A stretch of 64,000 nucleotides of DNA from Ectobacillus panaciterrae DSM 19096 (GTDB lineage Bacteria; Bacillota; Bacilli; Bacillales; Bacillaceae_G). Positions 52,232 to 62,601 of this stretch are shown here, one piece after another; the stretch's first letter is position 1; the number at the start of each line of letters is the position of its first letter. The position numbers were made by a program, and so were the translations under genes. The notes under the pieces were generated by a model. It worked only from the letters and a program-made list of their open reading frames with translations, searched no databases and had not been told where the DNA came from. The DNA lies in NCBI RefSeq assembly GCF_000430785.1, contig NZ_AUMR01000034.1, positions 1-64,000 on the forward strand. Reading direction: 5' to 3'.

Positions 52232-52696
52232 ATGTCCTATATCGTTGATTTTAAAAATGTGTCTACGGTTGGTTTAGAGTCTTCACCTGTAGTAGAAGCG
52301 CTTGCTGGTTTACGTGCTAATGAAGCCCGTTACTTTATGAACAAATACAAGCATGAATTTACGGTTGCACCAGCTAGCGAAAGCCAGGAGACCCTTGATT
52401 ATGTGAACCGAATTTTGAAAGAAGAACGTGATATTGAGTTTGCGGCCAAACCTTTAGAAACGTCGCGTTTTCAAGTGGAAAATATCAAATTTGCCTACGT
52501 CTTTTATGAGGATGGTCTTGGGGTCAACGTTATGTATACAGTTGATGACCCTAAGAAGCGGGCCGTTGGTTTTAAGCTTTCTGAGAGGATGGAGGTACCA
52601 AAGGAGTTAGAAGAGAAGTTTAAGTTTGCTAGGCAAAAGTCTAAACTAGCTGGAACAATTCGGGGCTCGTTTTTTGTAATTAAAGGAGAATATTAA
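52232..52696 (+). CDS. Hypothetical protein, 154 aa
   Basis: AAAGGAGG seven bases upstream picks ATG 52232 (MSYIVDFKNVSTVGLESSPV) over the ATG six bases earlier. It is alpha/beta with RANEARYFMNKYKHEFTVA and FAYVFYEDGLGVNVMYTVDD; no known family comes to mind. It follows the GyrI-like gene by 22 bp, so the two form an operon controlled by the WYL regulator. Confidence 0.75.
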   Translation: MSYIVDFKNVSTVGLESSPVVEALAGLRANEARYFMNKYKHEFTVAPASESQETLDYVNRILKEERDIEFAAKPLETSRFQVENIKFAYVFYEDGLGVNVMYTVDDPKKRAVGFKLSERMEVPKELEEKFKFARQKSKLAGTIRGSFFVIKGEY

Positions 52697-52725
52697 AGTA
52701 AGCAAAAGCGCAAGTTGAGGAATCC

Positions 52726-53587
52726 GGTTCTGGTGCAAAAAACTTTTGATAAAGGCATAGAACCTACATGGTCTGTTCAATGACAGATTATGATGCAATT
52801 CCAAACAATTTATGTATGAATTCAACTTCATTTTGGGCAGACTTCACCCCTTGGTGAACTTGCCCTTTTTTCATCATATGCATGGCCTCGATGCCACTTA
52901 TCATCCAAGAGGCTGTTCGAAAGAATTTCAATCCTAACATCGAACGAACTCGCTTCTTTATGAAACGATGGTCTTGTTCCACGATGTTGTTGAGATATCT
53001 AACTTGCCTTATTTGTATGCCTTCAGGCATATGCTTCTCTTCTTTTAACTCCTGAATTGCTACAGGATAGGTTGGGTTTTTATCCACTGTTATGACCCGA
53101 GGTTTGGAAACATACGAAAAAGCCAAGGCTTTCTTGAGAAAGCGCTTGGCTGCTTGTTTATCTCTTGATTCACTTAGATAAAAATCAATGGTGTTTCCTT
53201 CGGAATCCACTGCACGATACAGGTACATCCATTGACCTTTTACTTTGATATACGTTTCATCGACTCTCCAGGAGTCATTTGTTGGCTTAAGATGACGCCG
53301 TACTCTTTCATCTAATTTAGGCCCATATTGATGAACCCAACGCATGATGGTTGTGTGAGCAATAGAGAAGCCTCGTTCTTCCATCATTTCCACCAAATCA
53401 CGAAAACTGAGGCTGTACCGTAGGTACCATCTTACCGTTAATAAAATAATATCAGGCTGATAGTGCTTCCATTTGAACAAATTTTCCTTTTCCATACTGA
53501 TCACACACCTTTTTTAGAGTAATAGTATCAGCATGTCCAAGATTTAGAGATTGCTTGCAATTATCTTGAAGTTTTTGCACCAGAACC
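52726..53587. mobile_element. Complete IS6-family element (IS240-like), 862 bp
   Basis: Perfect 14-bp ends GGTTCTGGTGCAAA/TTTGCACCAGAACC enclose one transposase gene. No 8-bp target duplication is seen (AGGAATCC left, AAAAATGA right), which fits recombination between copies; further ends of the same type lie at 41601, 45634 and 45815. Confidence 0.88.
52788..53495 (-). CDS. IS6-family DDE transposase
   Basis: MEKENLFKWKHYQPDIILLT at ATG 53495 is the typical start (an upstream in-frame ATG at 53504 is less likely); 235 aa. The DDE triad lies in WRVDETYIKVKGQWMYLYRA, VITVDKNPTYPVAI and NNIVEQDHRFIKKR. It catalyses replicative cointegrate formation. It is complete and may be active. Confidence 0.92.
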   Translation of the reverse strand: MEKENLFKWKHYQPDIILLTVRWYLRYSLSFRDLVEMMEERGFSIAHTTIMRWVHQYGPKLDERVRRHLKPTNDSWRVDETYIKVKGQWMYLYRAVDSEGNTIDFYLSESRDKQAAKRFLKKALAFSYVSKPRVITVDKNPTYPVAIQELKEEKHMPEGIQIRQVRYLNNIVEQDHRFIKKRVRSMLGLKFFRTASWMISGIEAMHMMKKGQVHQGVKSAQNEVEFIHKLFGIAS

Positions 53588-53648
53588 AAAAATGATGCAC
53601 TCCTATAAATCTATTGATCTTTCCTAATAATAGAGTACACATAAATTC

Positions 53649-53678
53649 GCCCTTACATGTGAATGTAAGGGCTTTTTT
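53649..53678. terminator. 10-bp perfect terminator
   Basis: GCCCTTACAT-GTGA-ATGTAAGGGC-TTTTTT, just outside the IS6 element. Confidence 0.8.
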
Positions 53679-53729
53679 GAATTTTTATGAATATGTATAT
53701 ACATCGTTTTGCTAGTTGTTCTTACAAAT

Positions 53730-53762
53730 AAAAGGCATCCTTATTAAAAAAGGATACCTTTT
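53730..53762 (-). terminator. Terminator of the HU gene
   Basis: AAAAGGCATCCTT and AAGGATACCTTTT flank a short A/T loop, 12 bp past the HU stop. Confidence 0.75.
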
Positions 53763-53774
53763 ATGTCTATGTAT

Positions 53775-54047
53775 TTATTTTACGGCCTCTTTCAACTCTT
53801 TACCTGCTTTAAAAGCTGGTACAGTGGTTGCTGGAAAGTGCATTTCTTCTCCTGTTTGCGGGTTACGGCCTGTACGTGCTGCACGTTCACGTGTTTCAAA
53901 TGTTCCAAAGCCTACAAGTTGTACTTTATCCCCAATTTGAAGAGTTTGTGAAATCGTATTTAATGTAGCTTGTACGACAGACGCAGCCTCTTTTTGAGAA
54001 AGCCCTGCTTGTTGGGCTACCGATTTAATAAGTTCTGTTTTATTCAT
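53775..54047 (-). CDS. hbs: DNA-binding protein HU
   Basis: 90 aa from ATG 54047, chosen because GGAG lies eight bases upstream and HU starts MNKTELIKSVA. The conserved arm GFGTFETRERAARTGRNPQ and the C-terminal VPAFKAGKELKEAV are present. It compacts DNA and bends it nonspecifically. It differs from the common Bacillus HU at several positions (AQQAGLSQKEAASVVQATLN), so it could be a second, element-borne or species-specific copy. Confidence 0.9.
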   Translation of the reverse strand: MNKTELIKSVAQQAGLSQKEAASVVQATLNTISQTLQIGDKVQLVGFGTFETRERAARTGRNPQTGEEMHFPATTVPAFKAGKELKEAVK

Positions 54048-54112
54048 ATGTATCACTCCATATCTCATAGATTACGAGGTACTATAACATATTCAAGATA
54101 AGCGGACAAGTT

Positions 54113-54409
54113 TTATCTTTCTCCAGAAACCCTTAGCTGATTTATATATTCCTGAAATTGTATCCAAGTTTGCTGGTGGTGTGGCAACACAGAATACTCG
54201 ATCTCTAAAGTATCTACTCCATGCTGGGATGTTGTTCTTTCCTTGCCCGTTGGCTCAATAATTTCTGCAGCTTCTAACATGATAATAAATGGAGTTTGGC
54301 GAGTACTCCAAAACAAAGATGTTCCTTCCAGTACCAGACGAATGAGCTCCCGTTTGTAGGGTGCTGGTAAATAGGTAATCCGTTGCCACATTTCTTGATC
54401 TGTTAACAT
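54113..54409 (-). CDS. Hypothetical protein, 98 aa
   Basis: ATG 54409 follows GGGGAGTG by five bases. The protein (MLTDQEMWQRITYLPAPYKR, then GTSLFWSTRQTPFIIMLEAA) is helical and soluble; no family is recognised. It lies 45 bp upstream of the HU promoter region on the same strand and may be cotranscribed with HU. Confidence 0.65.
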   Translation of the reverse strand: MLTDQEMWQRITYLPAPYKRELIRLVLEGTSLFWSTRQTPFIIMLEAAEIIEPTGKERTTSQHGVDTLEIEYSVLPHHQQTWIQFQEYINQLRVSGER

Positions 54410-54546
54410 GGATTCACTCCCCTTCTATATAACCCATTATTTCCTATTTTTACAACATATATAGGTAGTATATCTTATCTTTATAGAAAAAGAGGAGCAA
54501 AACTGGTATTTCATTAAGCTAGTCATAACATAAAAGATGAGTTCTG

Positions 54547-54672
54547 TTTTTATACGTGAGTGAGAGGGGCGAGGGGGAAGAACTACCCGCCGAGGCCCTC
54601 TCACTCGTAACAACCGAAGGGCGTTAGTGCTTTATGTACTCTAACGCCTTTCGCTTCGCTTCAGTTGTTGGA
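54547..54672. other. Two consecutive GC-rich hairpins, possible structured RNA
   Basis: GAGTGAGAGGG ... CCTCTCACTC (54555-54607) encloses a GC-rich loop; CAAC...GGCGTTAG/CTAACGCC...GTTG (54609-54669) follows at once. The stretch is clearly GC-richer than its surroundings and non-coding. It may be a structured RNA or a repeat element; no T-run follows. Confidence 0.45.
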
Positions 54673-54859
54673 GAATTGGTATGATCGGTGCAAAATTCAG
54701 CCCCTCTCATCCCAACTCTTATATTTCATGATGATCGGATAGCTTACATCCTAAACAAACAAGTTAAACTTACTGGAACACTATCTTTAAAGGTATAGGT
54801 AAAATTAAATAAAGTGTCTAAAAGAAGTGAAATATACAAAGTAAAAAGCCATCCTGATG

Positions 54860-55034
54860 ATTTGAACTGCACCCAATTGTTAGACACAATGAACAATTGG
54901 AGGTGTAGTTTTTTATGGGGAAGTTTTCATTTGAAGCTAAACTGAAGGCAGTCCAAGATTATCTTGAAGGGACAGAATTCTATGGAAACATAGGAAAGCG
55001 AATAGGTGCAGCTTATAAGACGATTGTAAAATAA
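54860..55034 (+). pseudogene. IS3-family (IS150-type) remnant
   Basis: TGAACTGCACCCAATTGTTA (54865) is the IS150-type end. An OrfA start follows (ATG 54915, GGAGGTG upstream): MGKFSFEAKLKAVQDYLEGT, ending early at 55034. The rest of the element is missing. Confidence 0.75.
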
Positions 55035-55699
55035 AAACGGAATTTTTCGGACATTCAAGACGTTGATTTTACATTACAATCTGGATCGTTCGGAAACGTG
55101 TACTTTTTTGGACTATTTATAATGGGCAGCCCTCACCATAGACTAACTCTATATAGTTATATTAAATAACAATTCGCCAATCGAATTGGAAGGGTCTTTA
55201 TATTTTTTCCTTAGAAACAACATAAGCCTGAAGGCTAAAAAATCACCTTAAAGGTGATTAATCTAGTTAACAAAATAAAAGGCTACACCATTCTGAAATG
55301 ATGTAGCCTTTTATTTTTAAGTATTAGATGAAATTTGTGAAAAAATAATCAGTTCCTATACAAATATATCACATTCATATGAGAAATAAATTATTTTAGA
55401 ATTTCTACACATGTATAAGAGTAATGTTTTTTACGCAGTACGTAGTATTCAGCAAAAGCTCAAAACGTTGATAAATCAAAGATATATAAAAATCTATATA
55501 ATACGAAGGGATTTTTGGCCTGTTTGGTTTCAAAAGGAGATATTGTATAAATAAAATTACATTTGACATAATTATTATTATTTTCAAAATATTAATTACC
55601 GTTACAACTTCTATTTAAGTTTATCTTATAATATAAGTATTTAATCTCAATCTATTAGATGGAAAATAAATGGTGAATTTTGAAAGGAGATACATAATT
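55035..55699. other. Spacer with a terminator (55273-55316)
   Basis: AAATAAAAGGCTACACCATT and AATGATGTAGCCTTTTATTT pair with one mismatch. A smaller AATCACCT-TAA-AGGTGATT palindrome lies at 55241-55259. No gene is seen; the last ~60 bp must hold the fbp promoter. Confidence 0.5.
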
Positions 55700-57628
55700 T
55701 TGAATGCAAAATATCTAGATTTACTTGCCCAAAAATATGGTTGTGAAGAAAAAGTGGTAACTGAAATTATTAACCTTGAAGCCATCCTTAATCTACCAAA
55801 GGGGACAGAACATTTTGTCAGTGATTTACATGGGGAGTATCAAGCCTTTCAACATGTGTTAAGAAATGGTTCAGGGAATGTAAAGGAGAAAATAAAAGAC
55901 CTTTTTAAAGATGTTTTATCTGAAAAAGAAATTAATGAATTTGCGACCTTAGTTTATTATCCTGAAGAAAAATTACAATTAATTAAGGATAATTTTAGAA
56001 ATACACAAGAACTAAACCAATGGTATACAGAAATCATTGAGCATATGATAAAGCTGATTTCTTATGCTTCCTCCAAATATACACGCTCGAAATTACGTAA
56101 AGCATTACCAAATCAGTTTGTTTATATTATAGAAGAGCTACTATACAAAACGGATGAATTCACAAATAAGGAACATTATTATAAAAAAATTGTCCAGCAA
56201 ATTATTTCCTTAGGTCAGGCTGATAAGCTCATTATAGGTCTTGCTTATACCACTCAGAGATTGGTTGTTGACCATCTACATGTAGTTGGGGATATTTATG
56301 ATCGTGGACCCAAACCTGATAAAATTATAGATACTCTAATCAATTATCATTCAGTTGATATTCAGTGGGGAAATCATGATGTACTATGGCTAGGTGCCTT
56401 TGCTGGTTCAAAGGTTTGTCTTGCTAATATTATTCGTATCTGTGCTAGATACGACAATTTGGATATCATTGAAGATGTATATGGAATAAATCTTAGACCT
56501 CTACTTAATCTTGCGGAGAAATACTATGATGACAATCCAGCCTTTAGACCAAAGATACATTCAGATAAAAAACTATCTGATCATGAACTATTACAAATTA
56601 CGAAAATTCATCAAGCCATTGCAATGATTCAGTTCAAACTTGAAATCCCTATCATAAAGAGACGCCCTTACTTTAATATGTCAGAAAGGCTTTTGCTTGA
56701 GAAAATTGATTATGACAAAAACGAAATAACGATACATGGGAAAACGTACCCACTAGAAAATAGCTGCTTTGAAACGGTTAATCCGCTACAGCCCGATCAA
56801 TTATTAGAGGAAGAAGAGCAAGTTATGGAAAGACTGTTATTTTCTGTCCAGCATTCGGAAAAGTTGGCTAGGCATATGAATTTTCTTATGAAGAAAGGCA
56901 GTCTTTATTTGAAATATAACGGGAACTTATTAATACATGGCTGTATTCCTTTAGATGAAGAAGGAAATATGGAAAAAATGGTTATTGAAAATAAAACCTA
57001 TGCAGGTCGTGATTTACTTGATATTTTTGAACATTATTTACGACATTCTTTTGTACATCCTGAAGAGACGGATGATCTTGCGACAGATATGGTCTGGTAT
57101 TTATGGACAGGAGAATATTCATCACTCTTTGGGAAAAGAGAAATGACAACCTTTGAGAGGTATTTCATTAAGGATAAGGAAACCCATAAAGAGAGGAAGA
57201 ATCCATATTACCATTTACGTGAAAATGAGGGAATTTGCCGCAAAATCCTAATTGAATTTAATCTTAATCCTGATCAAGGTCATATTATAAATGGCCATAC
57301 ACCAGTTAAAGAAATTGAAGGAGAAAATCCAATTAAAGCAAATGGAAAGATGATTGTCATTGATGGTGGTTTTTCCAAAGCTTATCAATCAAAAACAGGT
57401 ATAGCTGGATACACTTTATTATATAATTCCTACGATATGCAACTGGTCGCCCATAAACATTTTAATTCAAAAGAAGATATTCTATTAAACGGAACAGATG
57501 TTTTATCAGTAAAAAGATTGGTGGATAAAGAACTAGAGAGAAAAAAGGTTATGGAAACTAATGTTGGAGAAGAATTATTACAGGAAATCTCTATTTTGAA
57601 TAGTCTGAGGGAATATCGCTATAGCTAA
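55700..57628 (+). CDS. fbp: Fructose-1,6-bisphosphatase, class III
   Basis: I chose TTG 55700 because AAAGGAGA lies nine bases upstream and the product then starts [14 protein letters not shown] like its relatives (642 aa); an ATG ten codons earlier has no RBS. Calcineurin-like phosphoesterase motifs are [27 protein letters not shown] and [13 protein letters not shown], with [14 protein letters not shown] near the end. It hydrolyses fructose 1,6-bisphosphate in gluconeogenesis using Mn. This is the Firmicute type of the enzyme. It stands alone. Confidence 0.93.
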   Translation: MNAKYLDLLAQKYGCEEKVVTEIINLEAILNLPKGTEHFVSDLHGEYQAFQHVLRNGSGNVKEKIKDLFKDVLSEKEINEFATLVYYPEEKLQLIKDNFRNTQELNQWYTEIIEHMIKLISYASSKYTRSKLRKALPNQFVYIIEELLYKTDEFTNKEHYYKKIVQQIISLGQADKLIIGLAYTTQRLVVDHLHVVGDIYDRGPKPDKIIDTLINYHSVDIQWGNHDVLWLGAFAGSKVCLANIIRICARYDNLDIIEDVYGINLRPLLNLAEKYYDDNPAFRPKIHSDKKLSDHELLQITKIHQAIAMIQFKLEIPIIKRRPYFNMSERLLLEKIDYDKNEITIHGKTYPLENSCFETVNPLQPDQLLEEEEQVMERLLFSVQHSEKLARHMNFLMKKGSLYLKYNGNLLIHGCIPLDEEGNMEKMVIENKTYAGRDLLDIFEHYLRHSFVHPEETDDLATDMVWYLWTGEYSSLFGKREMTTFERYFIKDKETHKERKNPYYHLRENEGICRKILIEFNLNPDQGHIINGHTPVKEIEGENPIKANGKMIVIDGGFSKAYQSKTGIAGYTLLYNSYDMQLVAHKHFNSKEDILLNGTDVLSVKRLVDKELERKKVMETNVGEELLQEISILNSLREYRYS

Positions 57629-57631
57629 AGT

Positions 57632-57718
57632 GTGGAAGCCTTGGCATCTCCTTTGCCTAGTCTGGTTATCGCCGATTTATTTGGGGTACCGATACAAGAT
57701 AGAATTGTTGTATATTAA
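57632..57718 (+). pseudogene. Possible cytochrome P450 fragment
   Basis: A 28-codon frame reads ASPLPSLVIADLFGVPIQDR, resembling the P450 helix D-E region (PLPxxVIxELLGVPxxD). It starts four bases after fbp ends. No haem-binding motif remains. The rest of 57719-58207 has only a hairpin terminator (58052-58081). Confidence 0.4.
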
Positions 57719-58051
57719 GATTCATTCGTCGTCCTCCATTCGTTTTAGCGTCATGTTATTCAATTAACAAAACATTTTTATATCTTCAAATGTCTTGATA
57801 TGTACAGATTACTCCCGTTTTCTTGAAATTTCAATATAAAAATATTCCCTTTATATTAAGATAAAATGTGTTTAAGGCGGGAAAAAAGAGGATTATTATA
57901 GGATTCAAAAAAGTACCATAAACAAGAACCTTTTGGAACGTTACGTTATCCTATAATTCTATATACTTTTAACAGTACCTAAAGGTTCAAAAACCATTTC
58001 AGGAACGTTCTTGAAAATTCATACACCTTTAGAGACACTTTAAACATGACA

Positions 58052-58081
58052 AAAAGGCTTCAGGGGAAGATGAAGCCTTTT
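58052..58081. terminator. 11-bp terminator
   Basis: AAAAGGCTTCA-GGGGAAGA-TGAAGCCTTTT. It could end either fbp-side or lipoprotein-side transcripts. Confidence 0.7.
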
Positions 58082-58207
58082 CGTTTATTCTCTGGCTGTT
58101 TCTAGTTGGCTGTAAGTAGAATTTCAACAAATTCTCCACTTTTAAAATGCTCCAAATTACTGAATTTATACAGTGTTTTCTTTACATAATCAGTGTTATC
58201 GGAAGTC

Positions 58208-58714
58208 TTAAAATAAAGAATCTATATTCTTTTTATGTATAACTTGTTTATACACTTCATGAACTCCGTTGTCTGTTTTTATTTCGTTTTCTTTTAACCA
58301 GAATAAAAAATGGCTTTTTTCTATAATGATGGACTGATTATTTGATGAGTGTAATTGAATACTCTTTACATTTCTGGGAATCAAAAAATAAAATAATGAA
58401 GCAATTACAGCTTCCTTTTGCCATTGCTCTTTATTCCCAGTAAAAGATGAATAATTATCATTCATTTCATTATCAGATTTAAAATTTAAAATAATAGTTT
58501 CTTCTTTAATTTCCATATCCTTAAACCATTTTCGATGTGGAAGTTCATTTGCAATAGCAGCCATAGAACTATTATCTCCTGCGTAACTATCTTTATATTG
58601 TTCTAATTTAGAAAAATTAGGTTGCTGAATAACTTGTTCCTGGGATTCCTTTTTAGCACATCCAACAAAAATTACTAATAAGCACACCAATAAGAGTACA
58701 TATTTTTTCATCAT
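58208..58714 (-). CDS. Lipoprotein, DUF4825-like
   Basis: 168 aa. MMKKYVLLLVCLLVIFVGCA is a lipoprotein signal with the lipobox VGC. The mature part LEQYKDSYAGDNSSMAAIAN and LPHRKWFKDMEIKEE resembles the DUF4825 domain found in Bacillus anti-sigma-factor-like and membrane proteins. Function unknown; anchored on the outside of the membrane. Confidence 0.75.
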   Translation of the reverse strand: MMKKYVLLLVCLLVIFVGCAKKESQEQVIQQPNFSKLEQYKDSYAGDNSSMAAIANELPHRKWFKDMEIKEETIILNFKSDNEMNDNYSSFTGNKEQWQKEAVIASLFYFLIPRNVKSIQLHSSNNQSIIIEKSHFLFWLKENEIKTDNGVHEVYKQVIHKKNIDSLF

Positions 58715-58825
58715 ATTTTGTCCATTCCTTTTACTTTATCTGTAGTCTATATAACTATATCGCATTTGGATAAAAATGGATTTTGCGAATTATGCTATTG
58801 TAAATAATTCTTCTATTTTCATCAT

Positions 58826-58856
58826 AAAACCCCTGATCTTAAGAATCAGAGGTTCC
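58826..58856 (-). terminator. Hairpin after the prenyltransferase-like gene
   Basis: AACC-CTGATT...AATCAG-GGTT. It lies ~80 bp past the stop of the gene at 58936, so it may be its terminator. Confidence 0.5.
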
Positions 58857-58935
58857 TTGTAGTTAACATAGCATACGATATAGGAAGTTAATAAATATTG
58901 TTTGTATAACATTAGTCCTTGTTCGTATTATGAAG

Positions 58936-59850
58936 TTAGTTGCAAATTGTATTTTTAACTTCCATATGATTAAAAGAATTGAGTATTCTTAAGTATTCAA
59001 GGGTTAACCAGCCTCTCCACTCTTCTTTTGCTGTTTCCCATTCCTCTTCAAACTGTCCCCAGGACCAAGTAGGTTCCCAGTATCCATCTTTTGTTTGTTT
59101 CATCACTAAATAATTTAGATTAATTGGGATTATATCTGTAAATAAATTGTGGTATTGCGATCTAGGTGAATTTACAACTTGAATTGGTAGAAGACAATAG
59201 GAATCCCATTTTTCTGGTTCGTCCGTAATACTAGCTTTCACCATATCTCGTAATTTGTTGGAAATTAAATTATATTCTTTATCAGGTAATTTTTCTGACA
59301 TCTTTAGAAAGCTAAGTAACTCATGATGTTCATATTTGTTTAAATGATTCACATAATCAATGGCATATTTAGTCACGTCATCTAGAAATTCAGCAGATAC
59401 TAATCCTTTATAGTGATGAAGAAGACCAATTATTTCTGCGCTGGGATTTCCCCATTCCCAATTTTCATTATAATTCCACCAAATAGCACGAGGAGCTGTT
59501 TCTACTTCTTTGGGAACAATTTGCCATCCCATTTTTTCTTTATTAAACGTATTTAATAAATAATGCACAGCTTTCTTGACCATTTCGTTTGTTTCATCAA
59601 TCCCTATTCTAGACAGATAATGAAGACCAATTGCTGTTGCTAATGCCGAAGACTCTTTACATCTAAAATCAGGTTCCAAACCGTTTCCAAAGCCGCCATC
59701 TTCATTTTGATAAGGTTTTAATTGCTTTAAAACATTTTCTTTGCTACCATTTTCAAATTCAAATTCGAACAGAGTACATTCTAATTTTCGAGCTTTTGAT
59801 TTTAAAAATATTTTTGCTTGTTTAAATTGATCTTTAGATAATTTACTCAT
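58936..59850 (-). CDS. Prenyltransferase/terpene-cyclase-fold protein
   Basis: 304 aa of helical hairpin repeats. LKPYQNEDGGFGNGLEPDFR and MKQTKDGYWEPTWSWGQFEE look like the QxxDGGxG-type motifs of the alpha/alpha toroid fold (prenyltransferase/squalene-oxidase repeats). No DxDD catalytic motif is obvious, so it may bind rather than cyclise. No signal peptide. Likely cytoplasmic; role unknown. Confidence 0.65.
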   Translation of the reverse strand: MSKLSKDQFKQAKIFLKSKARKLECTLFEFEFENGSKENVLKQLKPYQNEDGGFGNGLEPDFRCKESSALATAIGLHYLSRIGIDETNEMVKKAVHYLLNTFNKEKMGWQIVPKEVETAPRAIWWNYNENWEWGNPSAEIIGLLHHYKGLVSAEFLDDVTKYAIDYVNHLNKYEHHELLSFLKMSEKLPDKEYNLISNKLRDMVKASITDEPEKWDSYCLLPIQVVNSPRSQYHNLFTDIIPINLNYLVMKQTKDGYWEPTWSWGQFEEEWETAKEEWRGWLTLEYLRILNSFNHMEVKNTICN

Positions 59851-60101
59851 TAAGATTCACCACTTTTATCCTTTTTTATATCCTCTATTTCTTTATGTAA
59901 TCTTGTGATTCCTTGTTCAACTATCCTGTTTGTTGTGTTGTTGAATAAAGCCCTTTAATTTCTACTCCTAAAATTGTAGCATCTCCTTTTAAAGTTATTT
60001 AAAATACTTTTTTATTTCATGATTAGATTAAGAAAAACAAATAATAGAGTTGTTTAATTCTTATTTCCTTAAAGATTTCGTAATTCCGACATGGTATTTT
60101 T

Positions 60102-60620
60102 TTATGGGATACGTTTAAAATCTTTGTTTATACATGCTTGTTTTAGTTTCTTTGACCTTAGAAGATATTTAATATCAGAGATATTATCGTATGAAAGTTG
60201 AACGTAATAATAGTTAATATACTCAAGCAATGCAAAAACATAAATAAATCCCGAAAGAGATAGTCCTCCTAAAGGTAATGACGGATACCAATAAAAAAAA
60301 TCGACAACAAACGTAATAAGTCCAGTGAAAATCAATCCAATGTTCACTTTCCTTAAAGTTTTTAGTCGTTGAACAACCCAAACGGGGGTAATAGATGTCT
60401 TTTCCCTTTTTAATCTTTTCCTTTTTACGTACCAGTAAACAGTACCTTGAAGTAAGAGAAACTCCAAAAAAAGAAATGAAATCCAAAAAGAATATAGCGA
60501 GTATAAATGCAATTTAGGGTAAACATAATTAATTAGACAACTTAGAAAAACAAAATTAATTACCGCAAATAACTCACCTTTATATAAATACGAAAGCCTC
60601 TTTTCTATATTTCCCCTCAT
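60102..60620 (-). CDS. Small integral membrane protein, 172 aa
   Basis: ATG 60620 follows AAGGGTG by six bases. Four likely membrane segments (for example LFAVINFVFLSCLINYVYP and IGLIFTGLITFVVDFFYWY) are separated by a basic cytoplasmic loop. No family recognised. Confidence 0.65.
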   Translation of the reverse strand: MRGNIEKRLSYLYKGELFAVINFVFLSCLINYVYPKLHLYSLYSFWISFLFLEFLLLQGTVYWYVKRKRLKREKTSITPVWVVQRLKTLRKVNIGLIFTGLITFVVDFFYWYPSLPLGGLSLSGFIYVFALLEYINYYYVQLSYDNISDIKYLLRSKKLKQACINKDFKRIP

Positions 60621-60890
60621 AATCTGCACCCTTAAAATCATAATATTTATGTATTGTTATTGAATGAACCACTAATATATTAACACGTATTTTATTAATA
60701 TTCCTTTTTTACTTTTTAAAGAACTTTATTATGTTTTAAACATCTTTTTTATTTTTTAACAGAAAGTATGCTTATTGAAATTTAATAATAAAGTTACTAT
60801 ATAAAACAAAAAATAAAGAAATGCAAGAGAAATCTTGCATTTTAAAAGAGACATATAGGAAGTTTATGTTTTGCTAGTTTTATCGTGTTT

Positions 60891-61883
60891 CTACTGCTTT
60901 TGATTGAGAATGTTTTTTGCAGATTCAATTATAATGTTAGGCTGATCTAGTTGAATGAAATGACCACTTCCCGACACAATTTTATTCTGACTACTAGTAG
61001 ACCAGGATGTCATACTTTGTTGAAGTTTTAACCATTCTGGATACTCTTTAATAGTATTAGCCGAAGATAATATAAAAACCGGCAGATTGCCAAAACCTTT
61101 GCCCTCAGCTTTGCGTACCTGATTAGCTGTTTTGGTCATCATATTTAGAAGTTCACTTGTCTGATTAGCGTTATGCACCTTATTATAAAAGAAATCAACT
61201 GCTATATCTTGGGATGAGAGCTTTTCATGAATAGGTAAAAAACCCAAATCACCAGCTATCCGAATGATTCCTGTTTCTTTTAATACCTTCGCCATATACA
61301 CTTGCCATTTGGAAAATTCTAATTCTTGATCTACATGAGAAGAGTCTACTAATACCATTCCAGCTGATTCTTCAGGATATTTGCTGACAAACATCCGTGA
61401 TATCATCCCTCCAAAAGAATGACCTACCATAAGAAATGGACCTTTTTCCCCAGACTTCTCCAACATCGTATGTAAATCCTCTACAAGTTGCTCAGCCGTC
61501 CGTTCATTAGGAGCTTCATCACTCCAGCCGTACCCTGCACGATCATAGGATATAACACGTGTTACTTTAGAAAGTTCTGGTTGAACGAATCTCCAGTCTT
61601 CGTATGAAGATGGTGTACCTAATCCTGACTCCAGAACTACTGTAGGTAATTGACTCTTTTTCCCGGTGGCATACATATGTAACTTATACTCACCTATATC
61701 AACCATTTTACCTACAGGTGCGTGATTATTAGCAGTTAGTACTCTACTTATTTGCTCATATGCAATGCTCATTATTATAACTAATAGAAAAATTAAAGCA
61801 ATTATCTTTATGATTTTGAAAATACTTTTCAAACTAAAACGTTTCTTCATAGTCCCCTTCTTTTTTTCACTAACAACTTCCAT
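60891..61883 (-). CDS. Alpha/beta hydrolase with N-terminal membrane anchor
   Basis: I chose ATG 61883 (CGAGGTG upstream), 330 aa. A transmembrane segment (IIKIIALIFLLVIIMSIAY) is followed by the hydrolase: RVISYDRAGYGWSDEAP, MVGHSFGGMISRMF with the nucleophile Ser, and GSGHFIQLDQP with the catalytic His. It is probably an extracytoplasmic esterase or lipase-like enzyme; substrate unknown. Confidence 0.85.
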   Translation of the reverse strand: MEVVSEKKKGTMKKRFSLKSIFKIIKIIALIFLLVIIMSIAYEQISRVLTANNHAPVGKMVDIGEYKLHMYATGKKSQLPTVVLESGLGTPSSYEDWRFVQPELSKVTRVISYDRAGYGWSDEAPNERTAEQLVEDLHTMLEKSGEKGPFLMVGHSFGGMISRMFVSKYPEESAGMVLVDSSHVDQELEFSKWQVYMAKVLKETGIIRIAGDLGFLPIHEKLSSQDIAVDFFYNKVHNANQTSELLNMMTKTANQVRKAEGKGFGNLPVFILSSANTIKEYPEWLKLQQSMTSWSTSSQNKIVSGSGHFIQLDQPNIIIESAKNILNQKQ

Positions 61884-62020
61884 GTCATCACCTCGTTCAT
61901 TTTCTATAAGAATCTGCAATAACACTGATTAAGTTCAATCTATATAAAACGAATTAAAGATTGTTGTATAGATGTGTCGAATTCTATACGTACTAGAACC
62001 CTATAGAAGGAGTAACTGAT

Positions 62021-62164
62021 ATGAAGAAACCACCATCCTATGATCATCTCCTCGAGCAGTGGCTACAAGAAGTCGAATTCCACATGAAACAGGAGACCAA
62101 TCGCCGACACTACGAGTGGTATCCAGCGGTGTTTCTTCATTCTTATATAAAGATTACCATATAA
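62021..62164 (+). pseudogene. N-terminal fragment of a transposon-type protein
   Basis: ATG with GAAGGAG upstream gives MKKPPSYDHLLEQWLQEVEF, then HMKQETNRRHYEWYP, and an unrelated tail before TAA. The style is that of recombinase N-termini from transposons. The remaining gene is absent. Confidence 0.4.
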
Positions 62165-62365
62165 CATGGTAATTATATACTCTTTATGCATCATTTGCCA
62201 TATTTATCTACCTATCATTGTAACATAACTTAAATCACAGGGTATTATCTGAACATAGATTTATGAACAGAGTTTTTGAACATATTTATAGGGAAAAATC
62301 TACGAAACTAAGAATGAAATTGATGTGTCCAGAAAATAGTGACTTTCTGAACAAGATAAAAAACA

Positions 62366-62400
62366 AAATAAAAGGCTACCTGAAAAGGAGCCTTTTATTT
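62366..62400. terminator. 12-bp terminator in the 62165-62601 spacer
   Basis: AAATAAAAGGCT and AGCCTTTTATTT. Otherwise no gene is seen in this spacer. Confidence 0.7.
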
Positions 62401-62601
62401 ACAAAGTAGTAACATATAATTCTAGGGAAGTTACTTCAAATAATAAAGAAAGTTACAATGAAATTTATGAGTTTCTGTACATTAAGGAGAAAACAAAGGT
62501 AATATCGTTAGTTTTTAAATCAAAAGTAAAATAATAAAGTGAGAGCCTTGACACTAAAACGGAGCAAAAATTCTCATCCTCTCATCATGGTTATTTTCTG
62601 C

